Shown: in pieces, positions 22,130 to 35,500 of the stretch | Numbering within the stretch: the first letter of the stretch is position 1 | How the letters are laid out: each line of letters begins with the position of its first letter | Assembly: GCA_018902385.1 (NCBI GenBank) | Contig: JABSSW010000010.1 | Location: 434,001-498,000, forward strand | Direction: 5' to 3' | Source of the DNA: Physcia stellaris | Taxonomy: Eukaryota > Ascomycota > Lecanoromycetes > Caliciales > Physciaceae | Length of the DNA stretch: 64,000 nt | The notes under the pieces: generated by a model | The model's input: only the letters and a program-made list of their open reading frames with translations | Told to the model about the DNA's origin: nothing | Database searches by the model: none | Position numbers and translations under genes: made by a program

Positions 22130-25100
22130 AATTATGAACTCGAATCGTGCTCTCGTTTTTAATAATTTGTAAATCACGATTTATTGAGTAAATCATCGAT
22201 TTTACACATATTGTTTCAATAAAATGCAATCGAAGAATTTCAACAACGCAATCACACAAATTCAACAACAAAACATTTTTTAATTTATTAATTCATTCAA
22301 AAATCTTTTTACAACATCATGAGAAAAGACTTTGCAATATACAAAATTACGAAATTGAAAAAAGTCGAAAATTTCATTTTGTGAGTCGAAAAGTTGAAAT
22401 TTTGTTTCATATTTTTTCAACTTTGATTTTACATTTTTGAAATAGAAAAAAAATCATTTTCATTTGTCAAATCAAATTTACGCAAAAAAAACGACATCGA
22501 ACGTGTTATGATCAAAATTGAACAAACTATTTACGATGCAAAATACAAACAATACAAAAAAAATCACAAAAAATGAATCATTGTTCACAACAAAATTTGT
22601 GCAACAATGCATATTTCGTTTGAACAAAAATTTCGCTCACACGTCAAAAACATGAAAAACGACACGAAAATTTTTTTGAAATTCAAAAATTTTTACGAAA
22701 CGATCGATTTGATCATTATCGATTTCGTTGTAAAGAAAATTTGCAACAAATCGTTTGTCGATTTCAAAAACGTTGACGATTGAACAAAACATTTGAAAAA
22801 ATAAAAAAATGAAATTAATGCGATCGACGAAATTTTTTTTGTTTGATTTATAAACAATTGTTTTCGTATGAATTTAATTAAAAATTTGAATTCGTACATG
22901 TTTCATTTTATTCACGAAATCAAATTACGTGAAACGATATTGATTATCGACGAAATGATCAAAACGTTGATCGATCAAAACAAACGAAATATTCACATAA
23001 AAGAAAATCGAAATTCAGTTCGAGCGATCAAAAACAATCGAAACAAATCAATCAAATTTTCGAAAAACGATGAAAATAAAAATAAAAATATAAACAAAAA
23101 AAATCGTGATATTGATTCATGCGAAATGTGTGAATTTTTTATTCATGACAAATCACATTGTTTTTATCATAACAAATTTCAACGCACTTTTGATTGAAAA
23201 TTTTACGAAATCAAAATGCATTTGATCGTGAATTGATCAAACAAAATCAATTTCGTATCAATCAACAAAATCGACAAAATCAAAAAAAATGATAAAATCA
23301 AACGAATCAAATTTGACGATTTTACAATTTCGATTTTCAAATCAGACTTTTCAATCGAAAATTCAATTTTTTTAAATTTCGAAAATAATACGTTTTCGAT
23401 TACATCATCTCGTCATTTCGCAATGAACAAAGTCAAACGTATTCGATTCAACAATTTCATTTTTCAAATCAATTGTGCAACACGCATTGCAAAATCAACA
23501 ATTTTATTCAAAAATTCGAATTTTTTTTTTGATAACGAGACGAACATTCATTTGTGTTACAACAAAAAATTGTTTCACGAATTGAAACTTTTCGCAACGA
23601 TCAAAATCGTTGAAGTTGTTGACAACGCATTGTTGACGATCAAAAAAATCGAATTCATTATATTTGAATTTAATATTGACGACAAACGAGTTTGCAACAT
23701 CATTATCGACGTTGAATACGTTTTTGATTTTGAATTCAATTTTATATCAATTGATACATTCGAGAAAAAGTCATGCGAAATCGTTGTCAAACAAAATCGT
23801 TTCAAAATCATTGACGAAAACGACGATAAGATTTTCATGATCGATACACGTCAAAAAGAAAAGAAAAATAACTCATATATTTTCGATATGTGAAAATTTG
23901 TCATTCGAACACGATTTGCGAAAACTTTTATTTTTTGAAGTCAATAACATCGTCGATTTGAACATTTCAATTTTCGCGATGTCAAAAAATTTACAACAAT
24001 GAATTTCATCGACGACTTCGAATGTTTCAAATTCGAAAAACTCGATTCACAGCACGATAAATGTGAATCATGCGTTATGAACAAAATGCATCGAACATCA
24101 AATCATACGACAATGAGAACAAATTCAACGAAACGTGCTACACGAAAGAGACAAAAATTTCATACGAATTTGATCGAAAAAAATCACATTGTTCGAATTT
24201 CTCGAGATAAACGTTACGCAATTGTATTCGTGAACGATTATATCGATTACATTTGATTGTATTTGATCAAAAACAAATTCGACTTCGTCATCGTTTTCAA
24301 AAACTTTATTCATATGATCAAAGTCAAGAAATTAACAATCGAATTCTTTCGAATGAACAACGTCAAAAAAAATATCAACAAAATCATCGAAACACTCATG
24401 ATCGAGCACGACATTCAATGAAAATTCATTGTTTCGAATAATTCACATCAAAATGAAATGTCAAAACGAACATTTTGTATTATTTTCAATAAAGTACGTT
24501 TCATGTTGTACGATTCGAAATTATTCAAAACGTTTTAAAAGAAGACAATTCATACGATTGTTTATTTAAAAAACATCAATTTTATTTTTTCGAGCAATAT
24601 GATATCGCATGAGATTTGAAATGATCGAAAATCGAATTTATTCAATTTACATTCGTTCGAAACGTTGTGCTTCGCGAAAGTGAAACATATCAAAAAATTT
24701 GACGAACAAAAAATCAAAAAATATTTTTTAAATTACGAAATTTCGAATCAATATCGTATATGAAAATTTATTAAAAATCAAATCATTAAAGCAATTCATG
24801 TGATGTTTGACGAATATATCAAATTCGAAATCGAAAAAAAATTGAAAATTACAGTATTTTTGATTTTCGTTTTTTGATTGATCAAACAAATCAAAATTTT
24901 TTAAATAATCAATGTACGATTGCAAATATTGCAAATTCGAACGATTTGAATTCGAATTTTGCAAAGTCAAATGTTGAAAAACATAATTTCGATAATTTCG
25001 ACGATCATCAAAATTCAATTGAATCAATTTCATCGATTGAATTAATTATACTCATCGAATCACAAAAATTTCGTAAATTCATTCGCATGCAAATTCAATT

Positions 25101-26883
25101 TGAGCGTAATTTCGTTCATCAACAAAATTTTGAAACAGAAATCATGATGATGAAAAAATTGTTGACTTCGAAACACATCGCGAAAATGTCAAAATTGCGA
25201 AACAAATCAAGCAATTCAAAATCATCGATTTGAAATATAAAATATCGCAAAATTGACAAAAAATTCAATTTCATTCGAATAAAAAACGATGAATTCAAAT
25301 TACGAAAAAGAAATTCGAACATCACAAACACAACGACATTTGAAAGTTGTTATTATCGTTTTCAAAAATCAACGTCATCAAAAATCGTTGAGTATTCTCA
25401 ATCAAACGTGATTTTAACGATGAAATCGTCAAATACAAAACTCGTTGAATGACGAAAAATTTTCTACAAATTGTTGAAAAAAATTACTTCGAAATTTACT
25501 TTGAAATCGTTAAATTAATGATTTGAAAATGTATATTTGCATTGATTACGAAAAACGATTAAAAAATGCATCACGTTGACGTCGTTATTGCGTTTTTTGA
25601 ATCAAATTTCAAAATGAAACAATGAATACAACAATCGTTTGATTTCGAAAAAAAAATCAAAATTCGTTTGTTCGTTGAAAAAAGCATTGTATGAATTAAA
25701 GCAATTTTTTCGCGAATGATATGATTGTTCGAAAAAATATTTCATTTCATTGAATTACATTTGTTTGTTTGTAAATAATTGCGTTTTCGTACATTTTATT
25801 GACATCATATTGTCAATTTACGTTGACGATTTTCTATTAATCAATCTCATTATCAATGACATCGATCAAATTAAAATCGATTTGAACAAACATTTTCGTA
25901 TCAAAAATCTCGATGAGATACATTTTTATTTTGAAATCAAAATCATCAAAAATCGCAAAAATCGAATCATGTGACTCACGCAAAAAACGTTTATCAAACA
26001 ATTTGTCAAAAATTATGATTTTGAAAGTTGCAAATCAACGTCAATTTCAATGAAATCGTATTCATTCAAGACGAATATTTATAACGATGAGATGTATCGA
26101 AACATCGAAAAACGAAAAACATTTTTTCGCAAAATTATTGAGTTTGATCAATGATTCACTTGAATAACTCGTTCAGATATCGTCGTCGCGATCAACAAAC
26201 TTTCGAAGTACGTTTGTAATTCAACATCAATTTATATGCATGTTGTCATGTATATCGTTCGATATTTATCGAACATTTCGAATTTGAATTTACGATTTGA
26301 ATCAAAAACGAATCACAACGAAAAATTGATGAATTATACAAATGCATCATATGCAAAATGCGAAAATATTTTTCGTTTTATTTTTGATTATGTATTTATG
26401 TTTTGAAATGATTTCGTGTCTCATTTTTTCAAACGACAAAATATCGTTGTCATTTCAACGATCGAAATCGAATATATTGATCAATGCAATGCGAACAAAA
26501 AAATTTATTTTTTGATCGTCGTATTCGATGCATTGAAATATTTCATCGAAAATTTCATCGATTTACGAGCAAACAATCAAGTCGTCATCGCATTGATTCA
26601 CAATTTCGTCAATCATCAAAAAATTAAACATATCGCAATCAAATATCACAAAATCAAAAAATTGATGATCGAAAAAGTCATTCAATTGATTTACATCAAT
26701 ATCAAAAACATGATGATCGACGATTTCATCAAATTTTTTACATTTGCATTATTTCGACGTTTTGTGAACATGTTTGAACTCGTTAACGAAAAAATTAATT
26801 GAATCAAAACGATTTCAAAACAATGATTTTATTAAATATTGTTGCGAATAAATGCTTGATGATTCTGTTTTATTGAATGAGAG

Positions 26884-27117
26884 TGTTGAAGTGTGCAATA
26901 TTCAAAATTTTTCAAAATTTTAATCACGTGTTATTCAAAATTCAAATGAACAAATCATTCAAAGTTCAATCATTTGATTCAGAATTCAATCATCAATAAC
27001 GCATATCGCATATATCGCATATGTCGCATGTATTAGTACTCAATGCTCCCACGTAGATATCTGTTAGTTAGTTAATCAATTCAATGCCTGGATCGGTGTG
27101 CTCTAGCTCTTCTAACA
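26884..27117 (+). repeat. 3' LTR of Copia element 1
   Basis: 234 bp, the direct repeat of 21896-22129. Here the left half is AT-shifted and the right half is normal, the mirror image of the 5' LTR. It is followed by the target duplication CGACT. Confidence 0.9.
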
Positions 27118-27623
27118 CGACTAGTTGCATTGAAGCAGCCTTACCAAAAACAGGGAGATGTATCCCACTGACGACTCCCAAATTCTTCAGACAGAAAATC
27201 ACCCAACGAATCAGCTGCAAATGATTGCTTACTCAAGATCTTTATAAGGCTGCAGGGCTCTTTGATTAGCGACCACTGAAACACAGCGACTGAAGGCAAC
27301 CATAAACGCCGGAGGGTTCGACCAATTGCTTTGAAAACCATATCATTGCAGGCGCAACACCCACACCCTGGGTCCAGCTAATCCTCTGTTACCGGAAAGC
27401 TGGAAGGCTCTAATTTCCTTGATGATTCCCAGCTGTATCATTGTTTGATTGCTAAAGAGTCTTTCTGCGGCTTAGTACGAAGGAGTTGAGAAGCTTGCAG
27501 TGGGGCTCTGTCTCTTGATGTGATTGGGGCTGGCTGCGATTGAGTACGACAGATCTTCAAGCTGATAAGCAGCGATTCGAGCGACGATCAAGAGGAAAAG
27601 ACTCGGTTGCTGTTTCCTACATA
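27118..27623. other. Intergenic, no gene seen
   Basis: Ordinary composition resumes exactly at the LTR end. No recognisable coding content. Confidence 0.4.
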
Positions 27624-28016
27624 CAGTAAACCCTCGTTACAGGAAGTCGGATTATAAGGAGTTTCGCTTTACAAGGAGTGCTAGACGTCGAAATCCTGAT
27701 TTTTTGGTGTAATCATCGGAGTTTCGGCCTACAGGGAGTACTCCGATAGATTTGACGAAACTCCTTATAATGCGACTAGGAAATCACCAAAATCCATCAA
27801 AATTGCTCGATTTTGGCGTGATTTTCAAGGTTTTGTTAGGGCTATGATAGGTTTTGTCAGGGTTCATTAAAGTTTTTAGGGTTATGCTAGGGTTATACTG
27901 TAAAATGTAGGGTTACAGCTTAACCCTGATTTTCGCGGACACGGCTTATAAGGAGTGTCGGGTTACAAGGAGTTCGAGGCTTCGGAATTTCGACTCCCTG
28001 TAACGAGGGTTTACTG
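27624..28016. mobile_element. MITE of Fot/pogo (Tc1-mariner) type
   Basis: A 393-bp element without coding capacity. Both ends carry the same terminal inverted repeat, CAGTAAACCCTCGTTACAGG followed by (A/G)AGTCG, about 26 bp with one mismatch. It is flanked by TA on each side (27622-27623 and 28017-28018), the target duplication of the Tc1-mariner superfamily. The TIR start CAGTAAACCCTCGTTA resembles that of fungal Fot1/pogo transposons. The interior has short repeats of TTATAAGGAGT and AGGGTTA. It is a non-autonomous element that would need a transposase from elsewhere. It looks structurally whole. Confidence 0.9.
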
Positions 28017-28302
28017 TAGTACTTACTCGGTGTTTTCGTCGAATTACGTCAGCCAAGCACCGCCACTGTGCACAGCCTCCTATGCAGCCTTACCAGATGC
28101 CTTGATCAGAGTCTACCTTACAGTCTTCTTTCCTTCGCTATTGTTCTTAACATTCCCATCAAACATCTCCTGTCGTGTTAATCTTTTGGTAATTGATTGC
28201 ATGCGTTGGTACCTTTCCGTTGATTTTGGGAGAAAGCATTGAAAAGCATGCCCGTCCTAGATCGCTGTGTGTTGCATGAACTGAGAGATTCCATGATCTG
28301 CC

Positions 28303-31300
28303 GCTAATAATTCTCAGATAGCCCCATCAAACAGTGGTGCATCGTCACGACGGCATGTTTCGCCACGGCAGCCTATTGACTGGAACAGAGCTCTACAGGA
28401 GGAGAAGATTGTATATGCCGATGATGAAAATCAATCAGATCTTCGAAGGTCGCACTCGCCCCAGCCACCAGTTGATTGGGAACAGGTGATCTTGGATGCA
28501 GACGCTCATGTTACCGCAATGGGTGAGTTGATGCTCTCAGACGCCAGCTGCAAGCGCAATTTGAAAGAAGCTGCAAACCACTATGGTCGAGCACACTTCT
28601 GCTCCATCATTCAACAGATCCTGCGAGCTGGTATCCAGAACTTTGAAGACAGTGCGCCACCCGAAGAATTAAAAGGCAATGCTGTTTATCAGTGTTTTCG
28701 TCTCAACAACGATGCTCTTAGTGAGTGGTTGTTCGCTAGACTGGGAAGTGCCCGTGATATCCCCAGGAGCAAGGGTGAGTGATACTTTCCTGACGTACTT
28801 AGCCGATGGCTGACCGAAACCAGCCTTACGGTATCGCAAGAAGAGCGATCGAATCATAGCAGAAGCCCTATTCAGGCAGATTTCCGAGATTCTTTCGGAT
28901 CATCTTAGTGCTGATGACCCTATGCGGCATATAGAGTCCATCTTAGAAACGTTAGATATTGATGGGGTCAATGAGGCCGTCTTCTATACCACATGGGATC
29001 CCAGACCATACGCTCATGAGATGGACGAGTCGCAAAGTCTAGGTCTATGATTACATTCACTGCTACAGTCGACTTGGCCTGGGCTACGAGTAGCAAGGAA
29101 TACTTGGAGAAATTCTGGCCAGAAACTGGGGTGAAAACACTAAAAGCCATCGAAAGAGTCATGAAATCTAACGGAAGAAACTTCGTTTTCCAAGATACCC
29201 GAGGGATCCACAAGGTAGTCTTATCCGGTGATGAAGCCTTGACAGAAGTACACGTCCGGGGATCCAAGTCCGAGATTGTACAAACGGCTCAACAACTGGC
29301 CTGGATGATGAGTGCTTTTCAGACTCAAAGAATTAATGATCAGCCTAGGAGAATCTACTCACAGTTCAGGATCAAGGATCTTGGCGACCACAAATTTATC
29401 CTGGAGCAATCGCCACTAAACGAGGCACCCGATAGCCTTGCCCCTTGTTGGCTGCCGATGTTGCACGGTAGCGTAATCGCACAGGGATTCCCGACCCCAC
29501 CGATCGGAATAGAGAAAGGAGCTGAGATGTCCCTAGCTGCAATCAAAATCCTAGCTGGTGTCGAGTACCCTGTCTACCTGGAAGGCGTCACTTTCCTGAG
29601 GGGGTGGTCAACTCTCTTATATCCAGTACGAGCCTCCAAGGACTTCAGCTTGGTTCAGTGGCATATGGTCGAATCCGACGAGCCAGACGACGAGCGCTTG
29701 AAACCTAATAAGCAGTCTGTAAATGTGTCTAACTGGAAGGACGTTGGGCTTGACTCCCTGCGAAGACTGAGATCCTTTGTCGGTTACTGCAGTAACGCGA
29801 ATATTCACGTGGGAACCGAGAGCTTCGATGTGCAGGTTCCAGAGGAGAAATCTGGTGCATCATCCGCCAAGAGTCGGTGGCTGTGGGGCAATAAGATAAC
29901 AATCAGTATAGCTTCCAGTGGTATCGGCGCCGCTGGCCCTGAAGTTGGCGGCGAAATGGGACTCCACAAGAAAGCTAGGGCTAGCATAACAGAGAGCACT
30001 GACCCCAGTAGGGTACTAGTCCGATCTGCAGACACTCCTGTTGTACTTTACGATGTTCCTGCTGGCACTGGATGGTTAGTGCCGGAGATCAACGCTGCCT
30101 TACACATTGCCCGGTCTTGGCTTCTGGAACGGGGAGACCTTGCTAAGGCGGAGAAAAGCCAGATACCGTTGCCACCAATTACAGAAGATGGAGGCCGAGC
30201 CGCTCAGCGGACGATCAGGAACAACAGAGGACACAGGTTAAAGTATGGTGACGAGGATCTGTCATGGAGTTTCTACGATACTGTGAACGACAGTGTAAGG
30301 CTACTTCGAGCCTGCAGAGAGACCCAAGTGCGCGAGGAATCATCTGAGTCGGGGCCTGGTTAGCTTCCTGGTTCCATTCGCCTAGGCTGTACGGATGGGA
30401 CATTGCTGATCTGGTAGAAGGAAGAGAAAGTACGCCAAGAAAAGAAGTGACGGTACGCAGAAACCCCAAAACTAAATGGCTCAGTGCTATAGCGAATCAT
30501 CCCGATATTTTGGTCCTCTTCTGCAATAACATCCAGGCTCCAATTCAGCCAGTGGATCCAGATACAATTTGCCGTAAATGGAACCCGATGCCGGGTGGCG
30601 AGAACTACCTCGTGGCTTCCGTGCGGTCTTTGAAGGCGTTAGCGAATTATTGCAACGGGTCTCGGAATCTACGAAAGCTAGCTGATGACTGTTATTGGAT
30701 CCAACCACTTGGGAGCAATCCATGGGGGCCTTGTGACTTCAGCTCCAAGCACGGATGTGATCGGATGCAGTAACTGGGAGACGGCGCCTCCAATCGCACA
30801 ATAAACGTTTGCGAAGATGGTGCTGTCGTCTTCGGAAAACTTGGCCCTCCAGCCACGAAATGTCGACGGCCCATATATCTCAATTCAAGAAAACGTGAAT
30901 CTATTCCTAGCAGCGTTCCAATGAAGAATAAAGGCAAAGCAACAGATGGCGAAAGTTTTCAAGTTGGCTCGGCTCGAGCCAAGACGGCCAAGAGAAAGTC
31001 ACAAAAAGCTAAAGAAGACGAGGATGAAAACTCCTCACAGGAAGAAGCGTCAAATAAATTCATACGTCCAAACACGAGCCGTACGAAAAAGTCTCAACAG
31101 CAGCGCAAAGATGCAGTCAGTGAGGACGAGGAAGATCTCTCATCACAAAACCCCTCCGATGCAGAGCAATTAGAAGAGAACTCCTCTGCTTCCAATACCG
31201 ATGAATCGGCAACTTCAGAAGCAGAGACGCTCGAGCAGGACGACTCCGATACAGAATCTACCACCGTGCGTACGGGACTGGAAGATGAACCATCTACTGC

Positions 31301-31556
31301 AGAACCCGACAACATGTCCAAAGAGAACAATCCGACAGAAGACAACCCAGCGGTGAGACGCCTTGTGGATGAAAAATTCCGTGAAGAAGAAGACGCACTC
31401 CTGAAAGCTATGGTCCATCTAGAAAGAAATGCGAAAGAGGGTTTACAGTTGTACCATGAGTACGCTGGTAAAGTAGAGCAGAAGCAGGCTGTCAAGGCTC
31501 TGTTCGATGAGATGGCGGGCGTTGTTGAGTCGACGAGGGAGAAATTTGATTCTTGA
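28303..31556 (+). pseudogene. Decayed member of a large fungal-only family (unnamed)
   Basis: The pieces follow one protein in order. The first is 28323-28776, containing PVDWEQVILDADAHV; its true start is not found. After an intron of about 50 nt (GTGAGT..CCAG) comes 28824-29049. The main block is 29047-30363: ITFTATVDLAWATS, EIVQTAQQLAWMMSAFQ, GFPTPPIG, RSFVGYCSNANIHVG and PVVLYDVPAGTGWLVPE, all hallmarks of a very common Pezizomycotina family often encoded near NLRs. The last block is 30430-31556: LYGWDIADLVEGRES, the IQPVDPDTICRKW block and an acidic, coiled-coil tail. Three lesions are visible in this host gene: a one-base frame change near 29020-29045, another frame change near 30345-30370, and a stop at 30771-30773 followed by open frame to 31556. 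Unusual introns could explain some of these. Function of the family is unknown. Confidence 0.65.
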
Positions 31557-32251
31557 TCAGCGATGTTTTCGAGAGGTCTTGCATGTGAAGTGAAATTTGG
31601 GATATTCATGAGGTGGAAATATATCTGTCATAACGATTTCCAGCGGATTTTCATGGCCTGGCACTAAGTGATGCTAATTGTTGAAGTTTAGCTCTGGGAG
31701 ATCTGTGGATGCCCGACTCGGGACGAAATTAGAAGGTTCGTTCCAAGGACTGTTTCCAGCGGATATCTCATGATCTAGCACCTAGTGATGCTAATTATTG
31801 AAGTTTAGCCCCGAGAGATCCGTGAACGCCGGACTGGGGACGGAACCAAAAATACTCCATATATGTTGATGCCGTCAGTTGTGGCATGAACAACACCTGC
31901 ACAGTCGTTCTTGACTGTCGACTCTAAAAGCAATATTCCGCCCCATTGTTCGTCTAGCTTTAATCATGAGTCGAAAAACCTTGGAAGGTCAGGGGAGAGA
32001 TGCATCAACGGAGACTCGAAATCCAGTCTCGTCGATGGCAACGACATATTCTTACCCTGAAATCATCGATGCTTTCGAATCATGAGCTTTGTCTTTTGGT
32101 ATCAATACATCAGGGCTACCAGTACGCGCACCCTCCATTCCGGTATGCGCATCCCCCCTGCCCTACCCCTACGGCTAAACCAACTTTTTTTGTAATCGTG
32201 GGTCAGGACCGCAACAAAACTCGGGGCCTCCTCCCTTTGATTTTGGTGCAG
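31557..32251. other. Intergenic with a tandem duplication
   Basis: No gene seen. It holds the 116-bp-period duplication at 31638-31850, listed separately. Confidence 0.5.
31638..31850 (+). repeat. Tandem duplication with 116-bp period
   Basis: Two copies, starting at 31638 and 31754, both open TTCCAGCGGAT. They share AGTGATGCTAATT, TTGAAGTTTAGC and GAGATC(T/C)GTG in the same order, with about 80-85% identity by eye over ~97 bp. They do not encode anything recognisable. It is an old local duplication. Confidence 0.75.
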
Positions 32252-32256
32252 TGCTG

Positions 32257-32520
32257 ACTCGAAACAACGGTAACATCCTACCCCCCAGGCTATACAGGCT
32301 CGAAACACCAGGCCGTTATATCGTAAGACTGGTGATTTCGTCAATAATAGATTACACCCGCAGATGCGATATATGCGATACGCATTACATGCGATGTATC
32401 AGACTGTTGTTGCATACGTTACAACAACAGATCAACGTGTATATATATCGCTTTTTGCAGATCAATAAATAAAATCTCAAGCAATGCAATTCAGTCATTC
32501 AGAATCATTTTTTACGAAGT
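32257..32520 (+). repeat. 5' LTR of Copia element 2
   Basis: 264 bp from ACTCGAAACAACGG to ACGAAGT. The ends are ACT..AGT rather than TG..CA if the TGCTG target duplication is placed correctly. The left part is normal in composition (CCCCCCAGGC); the right ~80 bp is AT-shifted. Followed by GATTATGAGTTCGAG, the probable primer binding site. Confidence 0.85.
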
Positions 32521-35500
32521 GATTATGAGTTCGAGTGATCGTTAATCTGAACTATATTTTTGATATACGTTATCTAATTTTTCAACACGTTATTGTTTCA
32601 AATATTCAAATCGTTACATTTTTTTTTATTTTCACAAAAGTTCAATTGAGATATTTCTCGAAATATCGATCAGCAAATTTCACTATTTTACGCAATGATC
32701 GCTGACGAAATGAAAAACGATAAATTCAAATTTTCTAAACTCGCAAAAGCTCAAAACTATAAAAAATGAAATAAAAACATGATTAACGCATTACAAATTG
32801 TTGATGTATGAAATTTTGTCATTGATATTAAGCGTGACTTTTTCAAGCGTGAAACATTTCTTATTTTCGAGCAACAAAAAAATCAGAATATCAAACAGAA
32901 CATTTATGACGAAAAATGTTTCAAAACACGTGAACGTATCGTGATCATGTGCACGTCGAACGTTCAAATCATGATCAATTTTGACGACGAATCGAAAAAA
33001 ATGTGAAATTTTCTGAAAATTCGATTCGAGTCAATTGATTGAATCAACAAGTGAGCGATCATGAATCGTTTCGAGAAATTTCATTATAACGAGATCAAAA
33101 ACATGATGATTTACAACGAAACGTTAACGAAATTCAAACAAAAAATCATCGATCTCAATATCAGCATGAAAAATGCATTTGTCATCAAAATTTTGAACAA
33201 ATTGTTTTTTGACTTTCACACGTTTTTCGCGATCAAAAACAATGAAACTCGCATCGATAAAAAATTCTCTGAATTCGAGAAATTGATGCAACATCTAGAA
33301 GAGAAAAAAAATCGATTGAAGCAAAAAAAAGTCATTGATATGACTCGAATCGATCAAAATTTTAACGACGAAAACGATAAAGACGATCGAGAAAATCGAA
33401 ATACTCGAGAAAATGATAATCGCGATCGTGAAAAAAATGATAAAAATGATTTTGAAAATTTCAGAAATGAAAATTGTATCAATTGCTACATCAATCACGA
33501 ACTGAATAACAACAAGAAACATTGTTTTCACGTCAACAAAAAGTGTCGCAATTGCAAAAAAATGAATCATATCGAGAAAAATTGTCGTCAGAAAAAAAAT
33601 GATCGATACGACAAATTCGAACAAAACATCGAGTCAAAAAATTCGAAAAATTCGAAATTCACTATTTTCGCAACGCATATCGATTTGATTAATTTCAATG
33701 CAATTGAATTGATCATTGATCGTTTGTTCGATTCGTCAACAAACATTTGAATTTTGAATTCAAATGTCATTCAACATTGCTCGAACAATAAAAATTTATT
33801 TAAAAATTTGAAATCAGCAAATGACGTTGCTCGTACAACAAATGATGAAATATTGAAAATAAAAATCATTGACAACGTGTCAATCGAATTGCTCAATGAA
33901 AAAATATTGATTTTGACGAATGTTCATTATTTATCGAAATTGATTTCGAATTTGATCAATACATCATGTTTGCATCATCGAAAATTCAGTTTTACATATT
34001 CGATTCAAAATTTTTGCAATATTTTCAATGAAAATCATTTTGTGATTCAAATCGATATAATCAACAATGTTTACATTTTTCGATCGATGATGCGAACAAA
34101 TGTTTTCATCGAGAAATTTTCAACATCAACGTCGATCGTTATGCAAAATATTTTCGTTTTCGTTAAATCAACGAACGATTTGCAAATTTGATATTATCGC
34201 TTTGTGCATTTTAAATATCAAAACGTTATCAAAAACGTCAACAAAATGAAAAACATGAACGAAATTCATGATTCGTTTTCAAATATGTTTTGTGAGTTTT
34301 GCATGAAAAAACGTCAACAAATTGAAATATTTAAAATATCACAAACAAAAACGAAAAGATTTCTGACGAAAATTCACGTCGATATTGATGAATCACTTTT
34401 TACAACGTGAAAAAATAACAAAATATTCGTTTTGATCAAATGCGACGACACAGAAATGTTGTTCATTTATTCATCGAAATTGAAATCACAAATATATTTT
34501 ATCGTGATTGAATTCAGAATTTGAATTGAATTTCAATCAAATAAAAAATTGAAAATTGTCAAATTTGAAAATGAATTTTTTATCAATGCGTTCAACAATT
34601 GATTCAAAAAAATTGACGTTCAATGAAAACAATTCGTTTCGAATACATTTCAACAAAATTCGAAAATCGAAAAAATCATGTATATCGTGATATTCGTTGT
34701 ACGTTCGATCATGAAGAACATGCGATTGTCGTTCGATCTATGAAATCTCATTGTTGAAAAAATGATTTATACGAAAAATAGAATTGTCATTTTCAATGAA
34801 AATGATGAAAATGCGATAACGTTTTACGAAGCAATTAACGAAATACGTTCAAACGTTTTTAATTTTCGAACATTGAGATGCAAAGTTTACACGCACGTCT
34901 CGAAAACAATTTTTCGTCACAAATTTGACGATCGTTTTTGAAAGAATATTCATGTGAGTTATGAAAATAACAATCAATGAAAAATATACAATTTTCGAAT
35001 TCGAAAAATTCATTTCACTAGAAACGTTCGATTCGACGAGAATTATTTCTATTACGAGAAAAATCATGCGTCGTTTGAATTTTTCGCGAAGACGAACGAC
35101 GAGTTCGAAATAATTGATTTTTGAATCAATGAAAACGACGACGAGTTGAATTCAAAATTTCATCGTCGTCGAGTTACGAATGAAATCAATGACGCAATTG
35201 ATTCAAAATTCGAAAAAAATGAAAATGAGAAATTTGCGAAAATTTTCGAGAATTCGCTGATTCAATCATACGTTGATTCAAATTTTTCGAATTTGAACGA
35301 TTCGATTTTTGATGCAAAATTTGAACGATTTCAAATTTTTTTTATTTCAAACAATTCGATTTCGAAAAATACGATGATTTTATCGAAACAAATAAAATCA
35401 TCGAGCGATTTTGTTTTTGACGATCAAACGTCACAATTTGAAAAATTTTGAAAAAACGAATTTTTTGCGAATTTTGCAAAATTTTCGATCACGATCATCA

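Larger units (their letters stand above)
21896..27117 (+). mobile_element. Ty1/Copia LTR retrotransposon 1, mutated fossil
   Basis: A complete element by structure: two 234-bp LTRs with TG..CA ends, flanked by the 5-bp target duplication CGACT (21891-21895 and 27118-27122). Parts in Copia order on the plus strand: gag remnant near 22.9-23.2 kb, protease region near 23.4-23.9 kb, integrase start near 24.0-24.3 kb, reverse transcriptase near 25.75-25.97 kb (YVDD motif), and RNase H near 26.4-26.8 kb. The interior is extremely AT-rich from RIP-like mutation and is broken many dozens of times. The LTRs differ almost only by the same type of transition, so insertion came not long before mutation. 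It is dead. Confidence 0.9.

Noticed and set aside
27955-28242. 95-codon frame starting inside the MITE end
   Set aside because: It runs across the terminal inverted repeat into the flank, so it is a chance frame made by the insertion.
31094-31609. 171-codon minus-strand frame rich in serine
   Set aside because: Antisense to the acidic tail (GAA/GAG codons read as TTC/CTC and serine codons). No independent support.
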